Made by a program: the position numbers and the translations under genes. Source: Cognatundibacterium jejuense (lineage in GTDB: Bacteria > Pseudomonadota > Gammaproteobacteria > Burkholderiales > Burkholderiaceae_D). From it: DNA of 64,000 nt. The DNA is taken from positions 124,001 through 188,000 of the forward strand of contig NZ_JACOFV010000009.1 in the NCBI RefSeq assembly GCF_014284255.1, written 5' to 3'. Shown piece by piece: positions 36,129 to 45,753 of the stretch. The notes beneath the pieces are model-generated. The model was not told the DNA's origin, did no database searches, and saw nothing but the letters and a program-made list of their open reading frames with translations. Numbering within the stretch: position 1 is the first letter of the stretch; every line of letters starts with the position of its first letter.

Positions 36129-36719
36129 ATGCTACACATTATTGACGATGAAGATGTCATTCGCGATTCATTATCGTGGTTGGCACGTTCACGCCAAATT
36201 GCCGCGATGACCTATAGCAGCGGTGAACAATTTCTGACCGCGCTCGATCAGCCGCTACGCTTTGATTCTGCGGGTGACTGTATTTTGCTTGACGTTCGTA
36301 TGCCGCAGTTAAGCGGAATCAGCTTATTTGATTTGCTCTCCGAAAAAAAATTGACCAAGCGGCTGCCTGTGATTTTTCTAACCGGGCATGGTGATGTCCC
36401 GATGGCGGTAGATAGCTTAAAACGTGGGGCGTTTGATTTTTTTGAAAAACCGTTCAACGACAATAAACTCATGGATCGCGTTCAGGAAGCGCTCGCCTTA
36501 TCACGCGAAGCTGGACTTGCCGCTGCGGTTCACGACCGACTAGAGAGCCTGTCGGCACGTGAAAAAGAAGTCTTAGATTTGATACTGCAAGGAAAGATGA
36601 ATAAGGTCATTGCTGATCATCTGGGCATCAGCATGCGCACAGTAGAAGTCCACAGGGCGCATATTTTCGACAAAATGCAAGTCAAAACAGCGGTTGAGTT
36701 GGCTGGTATTCTGAAATAA
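36129..36719 (+). CDS. dctR: FixJ/DctR-type response regulator
   Basis: Response regulator of 196 residues, start ATG with AGGAG upstream. Receiver domain (1-120) with IIDDED, phospho-acceptor Asp55 (LLDVRMPQLSG), FLTGHGDVPMAV and the conserved lysine in FFEKPF. LuxR-type helix-turn-helix at about 135-196 (LSAREKEVLDLILQGKMNKV, ISMRTVEVHRAHIFDKM). Fifty bases after the dctS-like gene, so they form a two-component pair. The likely target is C4-dicarboxylate uptake; this is inferred from family and the nearby dctP. Confidence 0.92.
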   Translation: MLHIIDDEDVIRDSLSWLARSRQIAAMTYSSGEQFLTALDQPLRFDSAGDCILLDVRMPQLSGISLFDLLSEKKLTKRLPVIFLTGHGDVPMAVDSLKRGAFDFFEKPFNDNKLMDRVQEALALSREAGLAAAVHDRLESLSAREKEVLDLILQGKMNKVIADHLGISMRTVEVHRAHIFDKMQVKTAVELAGILK

Positions 36720-36745
36720 TCACTTCCACTGATCATAAAAATAGA

Positions 36746-36774
36746 AATGCGGCAGAGCCAAAGCTTGCCGCATT
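36746..36774. terminator. Bidirectional terminator between dctR and chaA
   Basis: AATGCGGCA (36746-36754), 11-base loop, TGCCGCATT (36766-36774), between convergent genes; T-rich sequence follows weakly on the plus strand. Confidence 0.7.
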
Positions 36775-36796
36775 CTTAAAAACTATGAAACCAGGC

Positions 36797-37885
36797 TTAT
36801 GGAATGATCGTCGTGAACAAATAAACCGCGAAAATCACCAGATGTATCGTCCCTTGCATAATAGTAGTCCGACCAGTTCCCAAAGAGATGGTCGTAATCA
36901 TTAATGACAACAACAGCAAAACCGTTGATTTTGCATCGATACCCAGACTCAACTGCCAGCCAGTAACTAAAGATATCACTGCCACCGCAGGAATCGTTAA
37001 ACCAATGCTTGCCAATGCTGAGCCCAAAGCCAGATTAATACTCGTTTGCAGACGATTGGCACGCGCGGCGCTCACTGCAGCAATGCCTTCTGGCAATAAA
37101 ACGATCATCGCGATAATGATCCCGACTAAAGCCTTAGGTGCACCAACTGCGGCTACCGCGAATTCCAGATTGGGTGCCAATGCCTTGGCTAACAAAACCA
37201 CCGCCACCAGACAAACGATCAGCAAGCCCGCGCTACTCCATGCAACTTTATTCGATGGTTTAGGAGCATGGACTTCTTCATCACTAGCAGCCACTTCCGG
37301 TAAAAAGTAATCTCGGTGCCGTACAGTTTGCACCAGCACAAAGGTACCGTACAAAACCAGTGACACCACCGCGATGAAAGCCAACTGACTTGCGCTGTAA
37401 TAAGGTCCGATGACTGTATCTGTGAAATTCGGCAACACCAAAGTCAGAACCGCCAGTGCTGCCAAAGTCGCCAGCGAAGTGCTCGCGCCTTGCAATCCAA
37501 AACTTTGCTCGCCATGGCGTATTCCACCAAACAACAGGCACAAGCCGATGATGCCGGTCAGGATGACCATGATCGCCGCAAACACCGTATCGCGCGCCAA
37601 TCCGGCAGTCGTCTCGCCGCCGGAGAGCATTAGTGAAACAATTAAAGCGACCTCAATCAAGGTCACTGCTAGCGCCAGCAATAAGGTGCCGAATGGTTCA
37701 CCAATTTTGTGAGCGACCACTTCAGCATGATAAACAGCAGTAAGCACGCCACCAAATAATGCGACAGTTAATACGATCGCATATAAGCTCCCAAGGTGGA
37801 GCAATGCGCCACCAAGCGAGATCCAGGCAAAGACAGGAATAAAAATCGACCAGCGGGGTAAAACAGGTTTAATAATCATGTTCAC
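36797..37885 (-). CDS. chaA: Ca2+(Na+,K+)/H+ antiporter ChaA family
   Basis: Inner-membrane cation/proton antiporter, 362 residues with about eleven hydrophobic segments, matching E. coli ChaA in length (366). The two alpha-repeat signatures of the Ca/CA superfamily are seen: VAHKIGEPFGTLLLALAVTL with IEVALIV in the first half (residues about 55-80), and IIAMIVLLPEGIAAVSAARA with GSALASIGLTIPAVAVI in the second half (acidic residue in LLPEG). A short charged loop (about 200-215) separates the halves. Single gene on the minus strand; MITE copy 2 lies just upstream of its start. Confidence 0.9.
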   Translation of the reverse strand: MNMIIKPVLPRWSIFIPVFAWISLGGALLHLGSLYAIVLTVALFGGVLTAVYHAEVVAHKIGEPFGTLLLALAVTLIEVALIVSLMLSGGETTAGLARDTVFAAIMVILTGIIGLCLLFGGIRHGEQSFGLQGASTSLATLAALAVLTLVLPNFTDTVIGPYYSASQLAFIAVVSLVLYGTFVLVQTVRHRDYFLPEVAASDEEVHAPKPSNKVAWSSAGLLIVCLVAVVLLAKALAPNLEFAVAAVGAPKALVGIIIAMIVLLPEGIAAVSAARANRLQTSINLALGSALASIGLTIPAVAVISLVTGWQLSLGIDAKSTVLLLLSLMITTISLGTGRTTIMQGTIHLVIFAVYLFTTIIP

Positions 37886-37897
37886 TTTCTTTTAAAG

Positions 37898-37977
37898 GAC
37901 TTACCCAAAACTACCCCAACAGAATTAGGGCAATGAGTCTTACGAATAACAATGCAGGGACAATTTTGCGTAAATCC
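37898..37977. repeat. MITE-like element, copy 2
   Basis: An 80-bp relative of the element at 7597-7692. Ends GGACTTACCCAAAA (37898-37911) and TTTTGCGTAAATCC (37964-37977) are inverted repeats with two mismatches; the inner CTACCCCA and GGGACAATTTTGCG are shared with copy 1. The middle differs and is shorter. It starts 12 bases upstream of the chaA start codon, so it probably supplies or interrupts the chaA leader. Confidence 0.7.
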
Positions 37978-38049
37978 ACTATTCAATATTTTAAACACAG
38001 CAGGTTTCATTCTAGACAAGCAATTTTAGCTGGGTTCATGCACATCAGA

Positions 38050-38628
38050 CTATTCCAATTGCGTATTGTTCAATAAATCATGGTCGTCCGTTGCCAATCG
38101 CGCATATAGATGCAAATTTATATAAGTATCCTGCTTCAATTCTGCCCCACGAAGTACGCCTTCTCTTTGAAAACCTACTCGTTGAAGTAATTGCTGACTC
38201 ACAATATTTCCATCCTGTACTCGGGCTTGCAAACGATGTATTTTCAGATCTGAGAAGCAAAACAGTATTAAGGTTTGCAAACACTCACGCATGAAGCCCT
38301 GGTGCCAATATTGAGGCAATAACCAAAACCCCAGTTCCGCTGAATGATGTTGCTGTTCCCAATCATGAATGCCGCATGCGCCGATCAATTTTGATGGAGC
38401 ATCTGACAGGCAAATTCCCCACCACATGCCAATACCATGATCAACGATGAATTCAAACCAATCCATCAAGGATTTGGCCTCGCCTGAAGTTTGATAACTG
38501 CTACCATAAAACTGAACCACGTTGGGATCTGACATTCCCTTAAAAATGAAGGCTTGATCAGTTGCTGAGATGCGGCGCAAATGAAGGCGTGGCGTGCTAA
38601 GTTCCGGAAACAGCTTAAGTTTATGCAT
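38050..38628 (-). CDS. GNAT-family N-acetyltransferase (RimJ/RimL type)
   Basis: Acetyl-CoA dependent acetyltransferase, 192 residues. Begins with the typical STPRLHLRRISATDQAFIF, then GICLSDAPSKLIGACGIHDW and the acetyl-CoA region WLLPQYWHQGFMRECLQTLI, ending NIVSQQLLQRVGFQREGVLRG, as in RimJ/RimL ribosomal-protein acetyltransferases and their many relatives. Substrate cannot be read from the sequence. Single gene on the minus strand. Confidence 0.85.
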   Translation of the reverse strand: MHKLKLFPELSTPRLHLRRISATDQAFIFKGMSDPNVVQFYGSSYQTSGEAKSLMDWFEFIVDHGIGMWWGICLSDAPSKLIGACGIHDWEQQHHSAELGFWLLPQYWHQGFMRECLQTLILFCFSDLKIHRLQARVQDGNIVSQQLLQRVGFQREGVLRGAELKQDTYINLHLYARLATDDHDLLNNTQLE

Positions 38629-38766
38629 AAAGAGATCAAAAAATTAAATCAAATAATTGCATCATTTAAATCCAGTCTGGCGTTGCAGAAAATTTGCGCC
38701 AAGTTTCGCGCCAATGTGGCGGAAGGGACTTTATAATCATGTGCTAAGTTTTTATTGGAGTTTTAC

Positions 38767-39450
38767 ATGAGTGTTGCGATAAACGCATTTTTAAAGGCCT
38801 TGATTGTCGTGCCCGTCACGGTTTTACCTATTTTAAATCCTATCGCGATTGCTCCTATCTTTTTATCGATGACCGGACCAATTGATCCAGCACTTTCGAA
38901 TCGACTCGCTAAACGGATTGCGGTGAATTGTTTCTTTTTACTTTTGGGCGCGGTTTTTATCGGCTCTTATGTACTCGATTTTTTTGGTATTTCGATTCCG
39001 ATTGTTCGCGTTGCCGGTGGTATCGTGGTCGGCATGGCTGGCTGGAAGTTACTCAATGACCAAAGCCAGGATAAATTACTCAATTCTGTTGCAGCCACCC
39101 ATGGTGGACACTGGAGCAGAGATGAACTGCGTCGCCGCAGTTTTTATCCATTTAGTTTTCCGCTCACAGTCGGACCAGGAACAATTGCCGCTTCAGTGAC
39201 ACTTGGTACGCAAATGCCGCACCAGCCAGTCGATTTTCTGGTAATTAGTATTGCCTCAGCGATCGGTGTGCTATTGACCAGCATTGTCGTGTACTTGTGC
39301 TATCGCTTTGCTCGTAATTTGGAAAAGCTTCTGGGTGAAGTGGGGGCAACGGTTTTAATGCGCTTATCAGCATTTATCTTGCTGTGTATCGGTATTGCAA
39401 TCGGCTGGGCAGGCATATCTGATTTATTCTCTGAGTTAATAGCGCAATAA
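38767..39450 (+). CDS. MarC-family integral membrane protein
   Basis: Inner-membrane protein of the MarC (UPF0056) family, 227 residues, six hydrophobic segments. The ATG at 38767 is preceded by GGAG at six bases; a TTG four codons earlier overlaps this site and is unlikely. Family segments: PILNPIAIAPIFLSMTG, GIVVGMAGWKLLND and PFSFPLTVGPGTIAASVTLG, then a C-terminal GIAIGWAGISDL. The biochemical role of MarC proteins is not established; the old link to multidrug resistance was not upheld. Ends 15 bases before the converging cadR. Confidence 0.9.
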   Translation: MSVAINAFLKALIVVPVTVLPILNPIAIAPIFLSMTGPIDPALSNRLAKRIAVNCFFLLLGAVFIGSYVLDFFGISIPIVRVAGGIVVGMAGWKLLNDQSQDKLLNSVAATHGGHWSRDELRRRSFYPFSFPLTVGPGTIAASVTLGTQMPHQPVDFLVISIASAIGVLLTSIVVYLCYRFARNLEKLLGEVGATVLMRLSAFILLCIGIAIGWAGISDLFSELIAQ

Positions 39451-39465
39451 AATCTGATAATTTCA

Positions 39466-39894
39466 TTATCCGTCGCTATGGCAAGCACACGCTTCGCCAT
39501 GCGCGGCGGAAACCAATTCAGTCAAAATCCCACATTCTTTGCCATGATGCCTGTTGTCACACTGGGCGCGTAATTGGCTCAATTGTTTCTCTAAAGCCTT
39601 CATACTTTTTAATCGTGCTTTGACACGGGCAATTTGTTGGTCGATCAAAGAATTAATATCACCACAATCCTCTGCCGGACGTTCAATGAACGACACTAGA
39701 CGCCGGATATCAGCAAGAGGAATATCCAGTGCACGGCAATGACGAATAAAAGATAAGCGCTCCAGATGCTCGACAGTGTAGCTGCGGTACCCGTTATCCT
39801 CGCGCGCTGGCGCGGGCAAGAGCTCTTGCTTTTCGTAATATCGTATGGTCTCTAAATCAACGCCAGTGGCATTGGCTAATTCGCTGATGCGCAT
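39466..39894 (-). CDS. cadR: MerR-family Cd(II)/Pb(II)-responsive regulator CadR
   Basis: Metal-sensing MerR activator, 142 residues. N-terminal winged HTH (MRISELANATGVDLETIRYY), dimerisation helix, and metal site cysteines at 77 (ERPAEDCGDI), 112 and 121, plus a Cys/His-rich tail HGEACACH. Cys77 and Cys112 match the CadR/PbrR arrangement rather than ZntR. Divergent from cadA; a matching dyad with an overlong promoter spacer lies in between. Confidence 0.93.
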   Translation of the reverse strand: MRISELANATGVDLETIRYYEKQELLPAPAREDNGYRSYTVEHLERLSFIRHCRALDIPLADIRRLVSFIERPAEDCGDINSLIDQQIARVKARLKSMKALEKQLSQLRAQCDNRHHGKECGILTELVSAAHGEACACHSDG

Positions 39895-40118
39895 GCTTTA
39901 CTCCAATCACAGTACTTAAAAAAGTGCCGCCTCTTAGGGTGGATGCAACCCGCGCAGTAATTGAGTTTGCACGGTTTTGGAGGATTGCACCCGCTCTTAC
40001 ACTATTGCAAATAACAACGAACACTCCTCTCCCCCGAAAGCGGTAGAAGGGTTCATCAGGCCAGCACAAGTACAAGAATATTATTTTTACATCATTTAAG
40101 GAATTTTTAAATTTCTAC

Positions 40119-40149
40119 TTGACCCTGTAGTCACTCCAGAGTCTACACT
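40119..40149 (+). promoter_or_regulatory. CadR operator and MerR-type cadA promoter
   Basis: -35 TTGACC (40119-40124), 19-bp spacer, -10 TACACT (40144-40149). The spacer is overlong as in MerR-activated promoters and holds the dyad ACCCTGTAGT-C-ACTCCAGAGT (40122-40142; 8 of 10 arm positions match). CadR bound here would untwist the promoter when metal is present. Confidence 0.85.
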
Positions 40150-40178
40150 AGTTTTAAATTCTCAGATTTGGAACTACC

Positions 40179-42527
40179 ATGACACAGAAAACTGCTTGCT
40201 GCGGCCACGATCACGCCCTTCCTACCCATCCACTGGAGCAGCAAGATCACCATGACCATGCAGAACATGCAGGACATGATCACGCACACCCCCTTGAACA
40301 CAAACATGCCCACAAACGTGGTCACGCTTGCAGTCACGATCATGACCACAGTACCGCTGTAGCTTCTGAAAAAGCGGTAGTTCCTGCTGATGCAAAGCGT
40401 CTGCGCATGCATATCGCGGATATGGATTGTCCAACAGAAGAAGCATTAATCCGCCGCTCGCTGACTGGTATGCCACATGTTCTGGGATTGGATTTTGATT
40501 TATTAAACCGTATTCTTACGGTGCATCATTACCAGCAAGATGTGGCTGAAATTCATACCAAATTAAAAGACCTTGGAATGTCTGGTACAGAATTAGCGGC
40601 AGGAGAAAGCGCCAGCGCACCTGCTGCGCCAGCCAGGAGTCGTTACTGGAAATTGGCAATTGGTGGGAGCGCAGCAGCGGCAGCAGAAATCACAGCCTGG
40701 TTCACAGGTAGCGACACCTCTATTACTGTCGCCTTGCTGGCACTCAGTGCAATCCTTGCGTGTGGCATTCCCACGCTCAAAAAGGGTTGGATTGCCCTGC
40801 GTCACTTTACATTAAACATTCATTTGCTGATGACCGCTGCGGTAATTGGCGCAATAGCGATCGGCCAATGGCCGGAAGCGGCCATGGTGATCTGCCTGTT
40901 TGCTATTGCAGAAATGATAGAAGCAGCCAGCCTGCTGCGCGCACGTGATGCCATCAGCGGTTTGCTGGCTCAAGCACCGGAAACTGCCTTAGTGCAACAA
41001 ATTGACGCTAGCTGGAAGCCTGTCGCAACCACAGAGATAGCAGTCGGCAATTTAGTGCAATGCCGCCCTGGCGATCGTATTGCTTTAGATGGCACCATAG
41101 AAAACGGACAATCGAATGTTGATCAAGCGGCCATTACCGGTGAAAGTATTCCGGTAGAAAAGCGCATCGGTGATATTGTCTATGCAGGTACCTTAAACCA
41201 GACGGGCGCAATCCAGATTCGCGTTTCTGCGGCGGCCAATTCAACGATGTTGGCACGCATTGCGCAATCGGTGCAAGAAGCACAAAGCCAGCGTGCGCCC
41301 ATGCAAGGTTTTGTCGATAAATTTGCGGCGATCTATACACCAGCGGTATTTACTTTTGCTTTATTGATGGCAATCGTTCCACCTTTAGCACTGAATCAGG
41401 GCTGGCATGAAAGCCTTTACCGTGCGTTGGTATTGCTGGTCATTGCCTGCCCATGCGCCCTGGTGATTTCAACCCCGGTGACAATTGTCAGCGGCTTAGC
41501 ACTTGCGGCACGGCGCGGCATTGTGGTCAAAGGTGGTTTATTCCTGGAGCACGGTCGCAAGTTAAAAACCTTGGCATTTGATAAAACAGGCACACTCACC
41601 GAAGGCAAACCACGTCTAACCCGTGCGATGAGCCTCAGCAACGCAACTGATGCAGAAATCCTGAAACTAGCAGCTAGCCTTGATGCGCATTCCAGTCACC
41701 CGCTCGCGCATGCTTTAGTAGAAGCATGTACGGAAAAACTGGAACAAGCAGATAACGTCAGTTTGCTGGAAATTGGCCGGGGCCGTGGTATTACCGGGCG
41801 CATTCACAATGTGCAATACCAGCTCGGCAATCGCGCACTGCTCGATGAGTTAAACATTGCATTCAGCGATGAAAAACGACAGCAACTGGATCAGCAAGTG
41901 CAAGAACTGGAAAAAACTGGCAACACCGTCATTTTTTTATGCGCCAATCATATGGTCCTCGGCTTACTGGCGATTGCAGATCAAGTCAGAGCAAGCAGTA
42001 AACAAGCGATTGCCGAGTTACATGCGCTGGGTGTGGCAACCCTGATGCTCACTGGCGATAACGACCATACAGCACAAGCAATCGCTGCACAGACTGGCAT
42101 CACCGATGTGCGTAGCCAATTGCTGCCGCAAGACAAGCTAGAGGCCATTAAGCAATTAGCAGATCAAGGTGTGACTGGTATGACTGGCGACGGCATTAAT
42201 GACGCCCCAGCACTGGCAAGGGCTCATATAGGTTTTGCGATGGCGGCAGGCAGCGACACCGCATTGGAAACGGCTGACGTTGCTTTAATGCAAAACGATT
42301 TACGTAAATTGCCGGAATTTATTCGTATTTCAAACAAAACCAGTGCGGTTTTATGGCAAAACATTATCTTCGCACTGGCTGTAAAATTTGTATTTTTTGC
42401 GCTGGCACTGAGCGGCCATGCGAGTTTGTGGATGGCAGTTTTCGCCGACACCGGCACCAGCTTGCTGGTGGTGCTCAATGGTGTACGGCTACTGACTTAT
42501 TCAGATTCGCTGGATTCAGCGCGCTGA
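40179..42527 (+). CDS. cadA: Zn2+/Cd2+/Pb2+-exporting P1B-type ATPase
   Basis: Heavy-metal efflux pump, 782 residues. N-terminus is histidine-rich (17 His in the first 57 residues, plus CC at 7-8), then one HMA domain whose site reads MDCPTEEALIRRSL, the DCPTEE form associated with Zn/Cd/Pb pumps rather than Cu. Membrane core with CPC in VIACPCALVISTP (about 423-425), phosphorylation Asp468 in DKTGTLTEG, HP motif in SSHPLAHAL, and hinge MTGDGINDAPALARAH. Divergent from cadR and controlled by a MerR-type promoter. The last 31 bases overlap a converging small gene. Confidence 0.94.
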   Translation: MTQKTACCGHDHALPTHPLEQQDHHDHAEHAGHDHAHPLEHKHAHKRGHACSHDHDHSTAVASEKAVVPADAKRLRMHIADMDCPTEEALIRRSLTGMPHVLGLDFDLLNRILTVHHYQQDVAEIHTKLKDLGMSGTELAAGESASAPAAPARSRYWKLAIGGSAAAAAEITAWFTGSDTSITVALLALSAILACGIPTLKKGWIALRHFTLNIHLLMTAAVIGAIAIGQWPEAAMVICLFAIAEMIEAASLLRARDAISGLLAQAPETALVQQIDASWKPVATTEIAVGNLVQCRPGDRIALDGTIENGQSNVDQAAITGESIPVEKRIGDIVYAGTLNQTGAIQIRVSAAANSTMLARIAQSVQEAQSQRAPMQGFVDKFAAIYTPAVFTFALLMAIVPPLALNQGWHESLYRALVLLVIACPCALVISTPVTIVSGLALAARRGIVVKGGLFLEHGRKLKTLAFDKTGTLTEGKPRLTRAMSLSNATDAEILKLAASLDAHSSHPLAHALVEACTEKLEQADNVSLLEIGRGRGITGRIHNVQYQLGNRALLDELNIAFSDEKRQQLDQQVQELEKTGNTVIFLCANHMVLGLLAIADQVRASSKQAIAELHALGVATLMLTGDNDHTAQAIAAQTGITDVRSQLLPQDKLEAIKQLADQGVTGMTGDGINDAPALARAHIGFAMAAGSDTALETADVALMQNDLRKLPEFIRISNKTSAVLWQNIIFALAVKFVFFALALSGHASLWMAVFADTGTSLLVVLNGVRLLTYSDSLDSAR

Positions 42528-42817
42528 GGGGATTCGTTAATCATTAACGCGTGTTCGACCTGGCTAGACTCATCACCCATGCGGCTTTGCCAGGCGCGCA
42601 AAAAGTAACCAATCTCCTGAGAAGTTGGCGTGGTATGCCAGATCACCATCAAAGTTCCTTTGTGATCATGCAATTTCGCCAGCTTTTCTATGCACGTGGT
42701 GTTGTGATCCAAGTCAGCTAATCCAGCGGCATATCCATACACGCGGCTCAGACGCTCAAGGCGATCTGGTTCCGTTTCGCTATTCGTTGCAGAAATCTTC
42801 GGGTAATCCAAAAACAT
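42497..42817 (-). CDS. Hypothetical protein, 106 residues
   Basis: A small gene with GGAG eight bases before its ATG. The protein is soluble and charged, with no signal peptide or membrane segment; the middle reads LAKLHDHKGTLMVIWHTTPT, followed by an acidic, serine-rich tail (SPQRAESSESE). I do not recognise a family. It lies between cadA (converging, 31-base overlap) and spoVR (same strand, 51 bases downstream), so it may be the first or an independent gene near the stress operon. Confidence 0.6.
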   Translation of the reverse strand: MFLDYPKISATNSETEPDRLERLSRVYGYAAGLADLDHNTTCIEKLAKLHDHKGTLMVIWHTTPTSQEIGYFLRAWQSRMGDESSQVEHALMINESPQRAESSESE

Positions 42818-42868
42818 AATGCTATCTCCGTCGTGTTGGTGTGCGCTTTATTCTATCCGAAGCAACTG

Positions 42869-44407
42869 CTAACGGCTACGTTTTTCCCATTTGCATTCTT
42901 GGCGCGCCAACACTTTATTTTGTTGATCGACCGTTTCCAGATAAATATCAAAACCCCACAGGCGAGCGACATGTTTGAGCATTTCACCCGTTTGTGCGTT
43001 AAGTGGACGGCGTAAATATTGCATGTGACGCAAAGTTAGTGCTCGGTCGCCTTGCATATCCACAGACCAAACCTGAATATTTGGCTCACGATTACCTAGG
43101 TTATACTGGCCAGCTAACTGCTGCCGGATATAGCGATAACCATTTTCATCATGAATCGCCGAAATTTCCAACTTATCTTTGCTATCGTCATCCAGAATCG
43201 CAAAAAAGTGAAAATCACGAATCAGCTTCGGTGACAAATACTGCGCAATAAAGCTCTCATCCTTAAAGTTACGCATTGCAAACTGCAAGGTCTGTTTCCA
43301 GTCACTACCGGCAAAATCAGGAAACCATTCGCGATCTTCAGCAGTAGGATTTTCACAAATTCGCCGGATATCACGCATCATGGCAAAACCCAGCGCATAC
43401 GGATTGATGCCATTAAAATAGCGGCTTCCGACAGGTGGCTGGTACACCACATTGGTATGGCTTTGCAAAAACTCCATCATAAAACCATCACCCACCACAC
43501 CTTCATCGTACAACTGATGCAAGATCGTGTAGTGCCAGAACGTTGCCCAGCCCTCGTTCATGACCTGAGTTTGTCTTTGCGGATAAAAGTACTGAGAGAT
43601 TTTACGGATAATGCGCACAATTTCTCTTTGCCATGGTTCCAGTAATGGCGAATATTTTTCAATGAAATACAGTAGGTTTTCTTGCGGTTCGGACGGAAAA
43701 CGTCGCTCTTGAAAACTTTCCTGCACTTCGGCCCGACGTGGCAGAGTGCGCCATAAATCATTGACCTGCGACTGAATATAATTTTCTCGTTCTGTCTGGC
43801 GTTCACGCTCTTCCAGTAAAGAGATGCGAGCTGGCCGTTTATATCGGTCGACCCCATAATTTTGTAACGCATGGCAGGAATCAATAATCAATTCGACCGC
43901 TTCTGCGCCATACCTTTGTTCGCATTGTGCAATGTAGTTTTTTGCAAACACCATGTAATCGATAATGGCATCGGCGTCTGTCCATGTACGGAACAGATAA
44001 TTGCCCTTAAAAAAAGAATTGTGACCATACGCCGCGTGAGCGATCACCAGCGCCTGCATCGTCAGGCTATTCTCTTCCATCAAATAAGAAATACAGGGAT
44101 TGGAATTAATCACGATCTCGTAGGCAAGACCCATTTGCCCACGCTTATAGCTTTTTTCTGTCGATAAAAAATGTTTACCGAATGACCAATGGTTATACGA
44201 CACCGGCATGCCCACTGATGCATAGGCATCCATCATTTGCTCAGCCGTGATTACTTCAAGCTGATTTGGATAGGTATCGAGACCAAAATTTTCTGCCACC
44301 CGCTTGATCTCTTCATGTGCTTTTTCAATTAACTCAAACGTCCATTCAGATTGTTCGGGCAAGGCATTCGGGTGTTTTACTTTGATTGAGCCATGTTCTG
44401 TGTCCAT
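42869..44407 (-). CDS. spoVR: SpoVR family protein
   Basis: Cytoplasmic protein of unknown biochemistry, 512 residues, related to B. subtilis SpoVR and E. coli YcgB. Start ATG 44407 has TGAGG six bases before it, the TGA of which is the stop codon of the upstream yeaH gene, so translation is coupled. Conserved parts: MPVSYNHWSFGKHFLSTEKS, NSNPCISYLMEENS, AHAAYGHNSFFKGNYLF, and VMNEGWATFWHYTILHQLYD with a metal-site-like HxxxH/E pattern. Third gene of prkA-yeaH-spoVR, which in enterics is RpoS- and stationary-phase-induced. Confidence 0.94.
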   Translation of the reverse strand: MDTEHGSIKVKHPNALPEQSEWTFELIEKAHEEIKRVAENFGLDTYPNQLEVITAEQMMDAYASVGMPVSYNHWSFGKHFLSTEKSYKRGQMGLAYEIVINSNPCISYLMEENSLTMQALVIAHAAYGHNSFFKGNYLFRTWTDADAIIDYMVFAKNYIAQCEQRYGAEAVELIIDSCHALQNYGVDRYKRPARISLLEERERQTERENYIQSQVNDLWRTLPRRAEVQESFQERRFPSEPQENLLYFIEKYSPLLEPWQREIVRIIRKISQYFYPQRQTQVMNEGWATFWHYTILHQLYDEGVVGDGFMMEFLQSHTNVVYQPPVGSRYFNGINPYALGFAMMRDIRRICENPTAEDREWFPDFAGSDWKQTLQFAMRNFKDESFIAQYLSPKLIRDFHFFAILDDDSKDKLEISAIHDENGYRYIRQQLAGQYNLGNREPNIQVWSVDMQGDRALTLRHMQYLRRPLNAQTGEMLKHVARLWGFDIYLETVDQQNKVLARQECKWEKRSR

Positions 44408-44415
44408 GATGAACC

Positions 44416-45687
44416 TCAATTTGGCTGTTTTTTAAAGAGCTCTCGGAATACAGGATAAATATCAGCCGGAGACTCTATTTTCTGCATCGCAAAATGTGCA
44501 TGTCGTGTAGCCACCTGCTCATATTCCAGCCACAAGTTTTGTGGTTCCCCTTCAGTGATCTCGACATAGGCATAATATTGCACCAGCGGCATGACCGTAT
44601 TGATCAACAACTCACGACAAGTCTGCGAATCGTTATCCCAGTTATCACCGTCAGAGGCTTGTGCAACATACACATTCCAATCACTGGCAGCGTAGCGCTC
44701 CTGAATGATTTTCGTCAGCATATTCAGTGCGGATGAAACGATAGTCCCACCCGACTCACGCGAATGGAAAAACGCATCCTCATCCACCTCTTGTGCTGTG
44801 GTGTGATGACGAATAAAAACAACTTCAATTTTTTCGTAAGCACGGGTCAAAAACAAATACAGCAGAATGAAAAACCGTTTTGCCGTATCTTTTTTTTGCT
44901 CATCCATAGAACCGGAGACGTCCAACAAACAAAACATCACACACTGGCTCGCAGGCTTCGGTACCTTAATCCGATTGCTATAGCGTAAATCAAACGGATC
45001 AAGAAATGGAATCGCCAGCAAGCGTGTACGCAGGTGATGAATCTCTTGTTTCAGTTTCATCACACGTTCATCGGTCATAGGCACGTGTTCGTCCAAGAGT
45101 TTGGACATTTCTGCTTCGGCTTCTTTTAAGCGGCGTGAAGATTTTCCACCAACCGCAATCCGACGCCCCATCGCTCCGCGCAACGAACGCAACACATGCA
45201 TGCTTGATGCCGTGCCTGAAGTTTTATATCCGGCACGTTGGCTTTTGAAATCGGTAGTAGAGGTCAACTGCGTCTTGACCATATTCGGCAATTCCAGATC
45301 TTCGAAGAAATAATTCATAAATTCTTCGCGACTCAACTGAAATACAAAATCGTCTTCAGCAGGGTCTTCGCTATTGCCGCCCTGACCTTTACCACTGCCA
45401 CCACCGCCACCTTTGGGACGAGCGATCTGATCGCCTTTTTGATACTCTTCATTGCCTGGCTGCACACCTTCCCACACACCTCCATGCGAATGACCAAAAT
45501 TAGGTTCGTTAACATCCTTCACTGGAATCGAAATGCTTTCTCCGCTTTCTATATCAGTGATCGAACGTCCCTTCACTGCGCGAGCAACAGCTTCTTTAAT
45601 CTGCCCTTTATAGCGACGTAAAAAACGTTCGCGATTCGGAGCAGATTTATTTTTACCTTGTACACGTCGGTCAATCAGATGAACCAA
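44416..45687 (-). CDS. yeaH: YeaH/YhbH family protein (DUF444)
   Basis: 423 residues from a TTG at 45687, chosen because GGGAG lies six bases before it and the protein then begins MVHLIDRRVQGKNKSAPNRE like its homologues. The N-terminal half is basic with a glycine-rich stretch (GGGGGSGKGQGGN, about 95-107); the C-terminal half is a von Willebrand A-like domain with the MIDAS motif CLLDVSGSMDEQKKD and later SDGDNWDNDS. It is thought to work with the PrkA kinase and SpoVR; its biochemical role is unknown. Second gene of the operon. Confidence 0.92.
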   Translation of the reverse strand: MVHLIDRRVQGKNKSAPNRERFLRRYKGQIKEAVARAVKGRSITDIESGESISIPVKDVNEPNFGHSHGGVWEGVQPGNEEYQKGDQIARPKGGGGGSGKGQGGNSEDPAEDDFVFQLSREEFMNYFFEDLELPNMVKTQLTSTTDFKSQRAGYKTSGTASSMHVLRSLRGAMGRRIAVGGKSSRRLKEAEAEMSKLLDEHVPMTDERVMKLKQEIHHLRTRLLAIPFLDPFDLRYSNRIKVPKPASQCVMFCLLDVSGSMDEQKKDTAKRFFILLYLFLTRAYEKIEVVFIRHHTTAQEVDEDAFFHSRESGGTIVSSALNMLTKIIQERYAASDWNVYVAQASDGDNWDNDSQTCRELLINTVMPLVQYYAYVEITEGEPQNLWLEYEQVATRHAHFAMQKIESPADIYPVFRELFKKQPN

Positions 45688-45753
45688 AATGCTCTCCCGT
45701 TTGCCCTTAACATGCGTCAAAAAATGATCTCATCGAACCTAAGAGCCATCGGC

